Source of the DNA: Cladobotryum mycophilum
Taxonomy: Eukaryota > Ascomycota > Sordariomycetes > Hypocreales > Hypocreaceae
Assembly (NCBI GenBank): GCA_036429605.1
Contig: JAVFKD010000016.1
Coordinates: forward strand, 1,116,001 to 1,180,000
Direction: 5' to 3'
Length of the DNA: 64,000 nt
In this document: in pieces, positions 60,913-64,000 of the stretch
Position numbering within the stretch: the stretch's first letter is position 1
Layout of the letters: the number at the start of each line of letters is the position of its first letter
Program-made: the position numbers and the translations under genes
Notes under the pieces: model-generated
The model's input: only the letters and a program-made list of their open reading frames with translations
Databases searched by the model: none
What the model was told of the DNA's origin: nothing

Positions 60913-62972
60913 ATGACTGGAGCTACCAATGATGATGCCGCGGAGACGGGCTCATTGAATCAGAGTGAGGGAAGCCTGAAACGGCCCAGCCCTCATGATG
61001 TTGACGACCAGGGCGATGACCAAGGTGAATGGCAGGTTGTTACACGACCGTCAAAGAAGGCGAAGAAGGTGCCCCGTCCGGGTAAAGGAGGATACCCATC
61101 CATCGTCTTCTCCCCCAATGCTCGTCTCCAGTCCAAGATCAATCTGAACCAATTGCGCGACCTGGTTACGTACATATTTGCAGATGGAACTGGCCCGCAA
61201 TGGGTTGGCATCTCTCATCGTCCACAGTTTCGAAAGATTGTGGCCATCATGGTTCCGGGCCTTGAAGAAGCTCTATTCAAAGAAGGTATTGACTACGCAA
61301 CATTCAATGACCCAAAAGATGACGAAAGCGACGAAAAAGCTCAAGTCGCCACCTCGCCAGATGATTACTATCCACGTAAACTGAGCAAAGAAAAGCTGCC
61401 AGAGCCGCTACAACCTTTTGCGGACATGTTTCCCCATCTATGGCCAGTCAAGACTCCGGGAGATGATAGACATGCAAAGATGCACTCCCCTATGGCTGCT
61501 TTCCTGACAGTCCCCGCGCCAAAGGAAAAGACATCAAGAGGTGGCGTCAAACCGGCCAAAGAGCCCCAAGGGTGGAAGAACGAGAGAACTCGTATTACAG
61601 AGTTCCTCGCAACGGCTGATGAACTGGCGGAAAACGGCTATCTCATTCACCCAGCCTTACTGCCGGAAGGTGAACGTCGCGATACTTTTACTGTACCAGA
61701 GGGATGGGTCATCACCAAAGTCGACAAGCTTGAGGACGGCGATATTCCGGAATCTGAGATTCAGCAAGGCAGCATAACGGCTGGCCGAGAAGTCTTGGCA
61801 CTCGACTGTGAAATGTGCATGACTGGCGAGAGCGAATTCTCTCTAACGCGCATTAGTCTTGTCAACTGGGACGGCGATGTTATTTTGGACGAGCTGGTCA
61901 AGCCCGACAAACCAATCACTGACTACGTTACCCGCTTCTCTGGTATAACGGAGGAGATGCTAGCTCCTGTTACGACTACGCTGCGCGATATTCAAGAAAA
62001 GCTCCTCGAGATTCTGAATCCACGAACAATTCTTGTCGGCCACTCCCTTGAATCTGATACAAAAGCGATTCGGATTGCACATCCCTTCATTGTTGATACT
62101 TCCATTTTATATCCCCATCCCCGTGGGCCTCCGTTGAAATCTTCGCTCAAGTGGCTTGCTCAAAAATATCTATCCATCGAAATCCAAAAGGCCGGCGCTC
62201 AAGGTCACAACAGTATCGAAGACGCCAAGACCTGTCTGGACCTTGTGAAGCAAAAGTGTGAAAAGGGCAAGGTGTGGGGTACCTCTGATACACAAACCGA
62301 AAATCTTTTCCGTCGTCTGGCACGAGCAGGCACAACTTACAAAGCTCAGGGGGAGATGCCGCCTTGGGTGGTATTGAAGTTGGCAAAACAAGCGCTGCCG
62401 TGGATTGGGGTGACCCGACCAGGGGGTTAGGGTCTGGAGCTACGTATAAGCTGGGTTGCAAGAATGACGAAGAGGTCACGACTAATGTCATTCGAGCTGT
62501 GCTCGGTGACGAAGATGGTCTGGAAATTAAAGGTGGTGGAGTCGATTTCGTCTGGGCTCGGATGCGTGAGCTTGAGGCTCTGCAAGGGTGGTGGAATAAA
62601 AATAGAGTGGAAAATACGAGCAGTGATGGTGGGCCACCCAACACGGACGTGGATGCCGCCGCAACAGATGCAACCAAAGCTGAGTCAGGCGCATCACCCC
62701 TCGAACAGGCCTTGGTCAAGCTTACGGAGCGCCTCGTTCGTATTCACGCCGCGCTGCCACCCTGCACAGCATTCATCCTTTACAGCGGCTCCGGCGATCC
62801 CCGAAAGATGGCCCAGATGCAGCAGATGCAGTCCCAGTGGCGCAAGGAGTACAACACTCCCGGGAAGAAGTGGGACGAGTTGAGTGTTAAATGGACCGAC
62901 GTGGAGGAGCAGGCTTTGAAACGGGCAGCCCAAAAGGCAAGATCGGGAATTGGTTTCATTAGTGTTAAATGA
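60913..62972 (+). CDS. rex1: REX1-type RNA exonuclease with apparent frameshift
   Basis: A DEDDh 3'-5' exonuclease of the Rnh70/Rex1 family, which trims 3' ends of 5S rRNA and some tRNAs in the nucleus. Exonuclease motifs seen are ALDCEMCMTG (D298, E300), GHSLESDTKAIRI (D382) and HNSIEDAKTCLDLV (H432, D437). The N-terminal part is basic (SKKAKKVPRPGKGG). The first frame ends at 62430, 505 aa, shortly after FRRLARAGTTYKAQG. A second frame to 62972 continues with VGKTSAAVDWGDPTRG and a C-terminal block, ARSGIGFI at the end. Restoring one G in the G5 run at 62349-62353 joins them into a single intronless protein of 686 aa with natural sequence at the join (QGGDAALGG). Rex3 or another DEDDh member is possible but less likely given the length and C-terminus. 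Confidence 0.87.
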
Positions 62973-63360
62973 TGATGGGGTGTAGACATACATTTTATAT
63001 TCATGGCTGTATCTGGACGTTGAGTCTTATGGCGAGTTTGAGTTGGGGTAGGTAGATGGCCATGTGGGTTAGAAGCTGATGAGTACTAGACATCTATATC
63101 TACAATATTCCTTCTTATAGAGAGGTACTTTAAACATTTAGCTAACAGATCATCTTTTAATAAATCTAGGAGTCTTCAAGGCGAGGCGTCCGATGGACTA
63201 TTTCATTTCGTGTTGACTTTATAAAAAGCATGAGTTGTTATATCAACTAGATAGACTCACAAAACGAGAATGTATGACTTCATATCATACATGATTTATT
63301 CAGGCATTTTATTTCCTCGCATTTATTTGAATGAAAGATACAAGCAAACTCGCCCCCTAG
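62973..63360. other. Convergent 3' intergenic region
   Basis: AT-rich region between the exonuclease (plus) and the NmrA-family gene (minus). No gene is seen. Confidence 0.55.
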
Positions 63361-64000
63361 TTAAGCCCAGCCCTCTTCAATCACCTCCCTCATCGTCTTT
63401 GGCCGAATATGAGGGAACAAATCATTCAACAAGACACCATCGGACGGCATCTCAAAGTCGAAAGCGCCCTGCTCCATGGCCATGCCAAAACCAGCAAACC
63501 GACGCTGAAAGACCTCTTTTGAAACGCTCTCGTAAAAGGCCTGATGGGACGGGAGGTGGGTAATCTCCCCCGCGGAGCTTATCCAGCGAATCGTACTGCA
63601 CGTCGAACGCGCCGAGGATAGACTCCGCCGTACGCAGGACCTGATTTAGGGTCTGGCGCTGTCCGACCATGACGCTCTGTTTCTTCCACGCTCCGTCCGG
63701 GAGACCTGCGGCGGCGGCGACGAACCTGGCCACGTCGCGGGAGTAGGTGTACACGCAGGCGACGTCGCCCGAGCCCGGGATGCCGGCTACCTTGTGAGCC
63801 AGGTCGATGGCGAAGACCCAGGGTGTGAGGTGGGATTGGATCCGGGGCATGCCTTGGTAGTCCATGAAGATGCCGTGGGAGAAGAGGGTGTACTCTAGGT
63901 GTGTTGCTTCGAGCTCTGCTACCGCCTGGCTTTTATAATCGGTGGGCGAAGGAGTAGGAGCGGAAGAAGCAGAAGAAGTGTCGTTAAAGGGCTTCCGCGG
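63361..64000 (-). CDS. NmrA-family (isoflavone reductase-like) protein, 5' partial, frame break
   Basis: The coding frame enters at the right edge and ends with TAA at 63361-63363; the N-terminal NAD(P)-binding Rossmann part is outside the window. Visible segments are LEYTLFSHGIFMDYQGMPRI, WVFAIDLAHKVAGIPGSGD, VYTYSRDVARFVAAAAGLP and the C-terminus FGMAMEQGAFDFEMP then LFPHIRPKTMREVIEEGWA. These fit fungal NmrA-like proteins that bind NAD(P) and act as redox sensors or reductases. The two parts are in different frames. The junction is the C5 run (plus strand) at 63567-63571. Two missing bases or one extra base restores the frame; from remembered family spacing I favour two missing. No plausible splice sites were seen at this place. 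Confidence 0.85.

Noticed and set aside
62147..62719. 190-codon minus-strand frame across the exonuclease C-terminus
   Set aside because: It spans the REX1-type frames on the opposite strand; the plus-strand protein is the recognised one.
1..64000. Transposons, terminal inverted repeats or RIP-mutated relics
   Set aside because: No transposase, reverse transcriptase or integrase motifs, no long terminal repeats, and no extended AT-rich blocks with TA-biased decay were seen.

Overview
The window looks like nuclear DNA of a filamentous ascomycete, most likely a sordariomycete close to the Hypocreales. The inference rests on gene content (PEX5, RPF2, SIL1, REX1-type exonuclease, two Zn2Cys6 regulators, a DUF7707-type GPI protein), on short introns of 50-116 nt with GTANGT donors, CTAAC-like branch points and YAG acceptors, and on pyrimidine-rich leaders. 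The species cannot be named from the sequence alone. No rRNA, tRNA, CRISPR array or intact transposon was recognised.

Layout. 1-13.9 kb: no supportable gene. 13.9-14.6 kb (-): GPI-anchored cysteine-patterned wall protein. 18.1-19.8 kb (+): F-box protein. 20.2-21.5 kb (-): cystathionine gamma-lyase. 24.4-26.0 kb (+): Zn2Cys6 regulator. 26.6-27.6 kb (-): RPF2, head-to-head with PEX5 (28.2-30.2 kb, +). 30.2-41.9 kb: a second gene-free stretch, ending in a palindrome-rich and pyrimidine-rich region in front of a bHLH regulator (42.0-43.6 kb, +). 45.5-47.1 kb (+): second Zn2Cys6 regulator, convergent with an MDR-family reductase (47.6-48.7 kb, -). 50.2-50.6 kb (-): small conserved-looking protein. 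52.4-53.3 kb (-): membrane-anchored glutaredoxin with an EF-hand-like loop. 54.1-54.4 kb (-): His-rich small secreted protein. 55.2-56.5 kb (+): SIL1. 56.8-58.6 kb (+): SET-MYND protein. 58.6-60.3 kb (-): Mis18-like protein, head-to-head with the REX1-type exonuclease (60.9-63.0 kb, +). 63.4 kb to the right edge (-): NmrA-family protein, 5' end outside the window.

The most striking pattern is technical or evolutionary rather than a new pathway. Six of the sixteen protein genes (F-box, cys3, first Zn2Cys6, MDR reductase, REX1-type, NmrA) carry an apparent frameshift. Each break is explained by a G/C homopolymer of 5-6 that is one base short (or, for NmrA, two short or one long). This suggests homopolymer under-calling in the assembly; if real, six genes including housekeeping ones would be broken. 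The second pattern is a 9-mer, TACTCCGTA/TACGGAGTA, found at least ten times and only in intergenic DNA, plus a cluster of nine GGTACC sites upstream of the bHLH gene.

The genes do not form an obvious pathway cluster. They are a mix of housekeeping functions (peroxisome import, 60S assembly, ER chaperoning, RNA processing, transsulfuration, centromere) and regulators sitting beside unusually long non-coding stretches. I did not find a convincing undescribed system.
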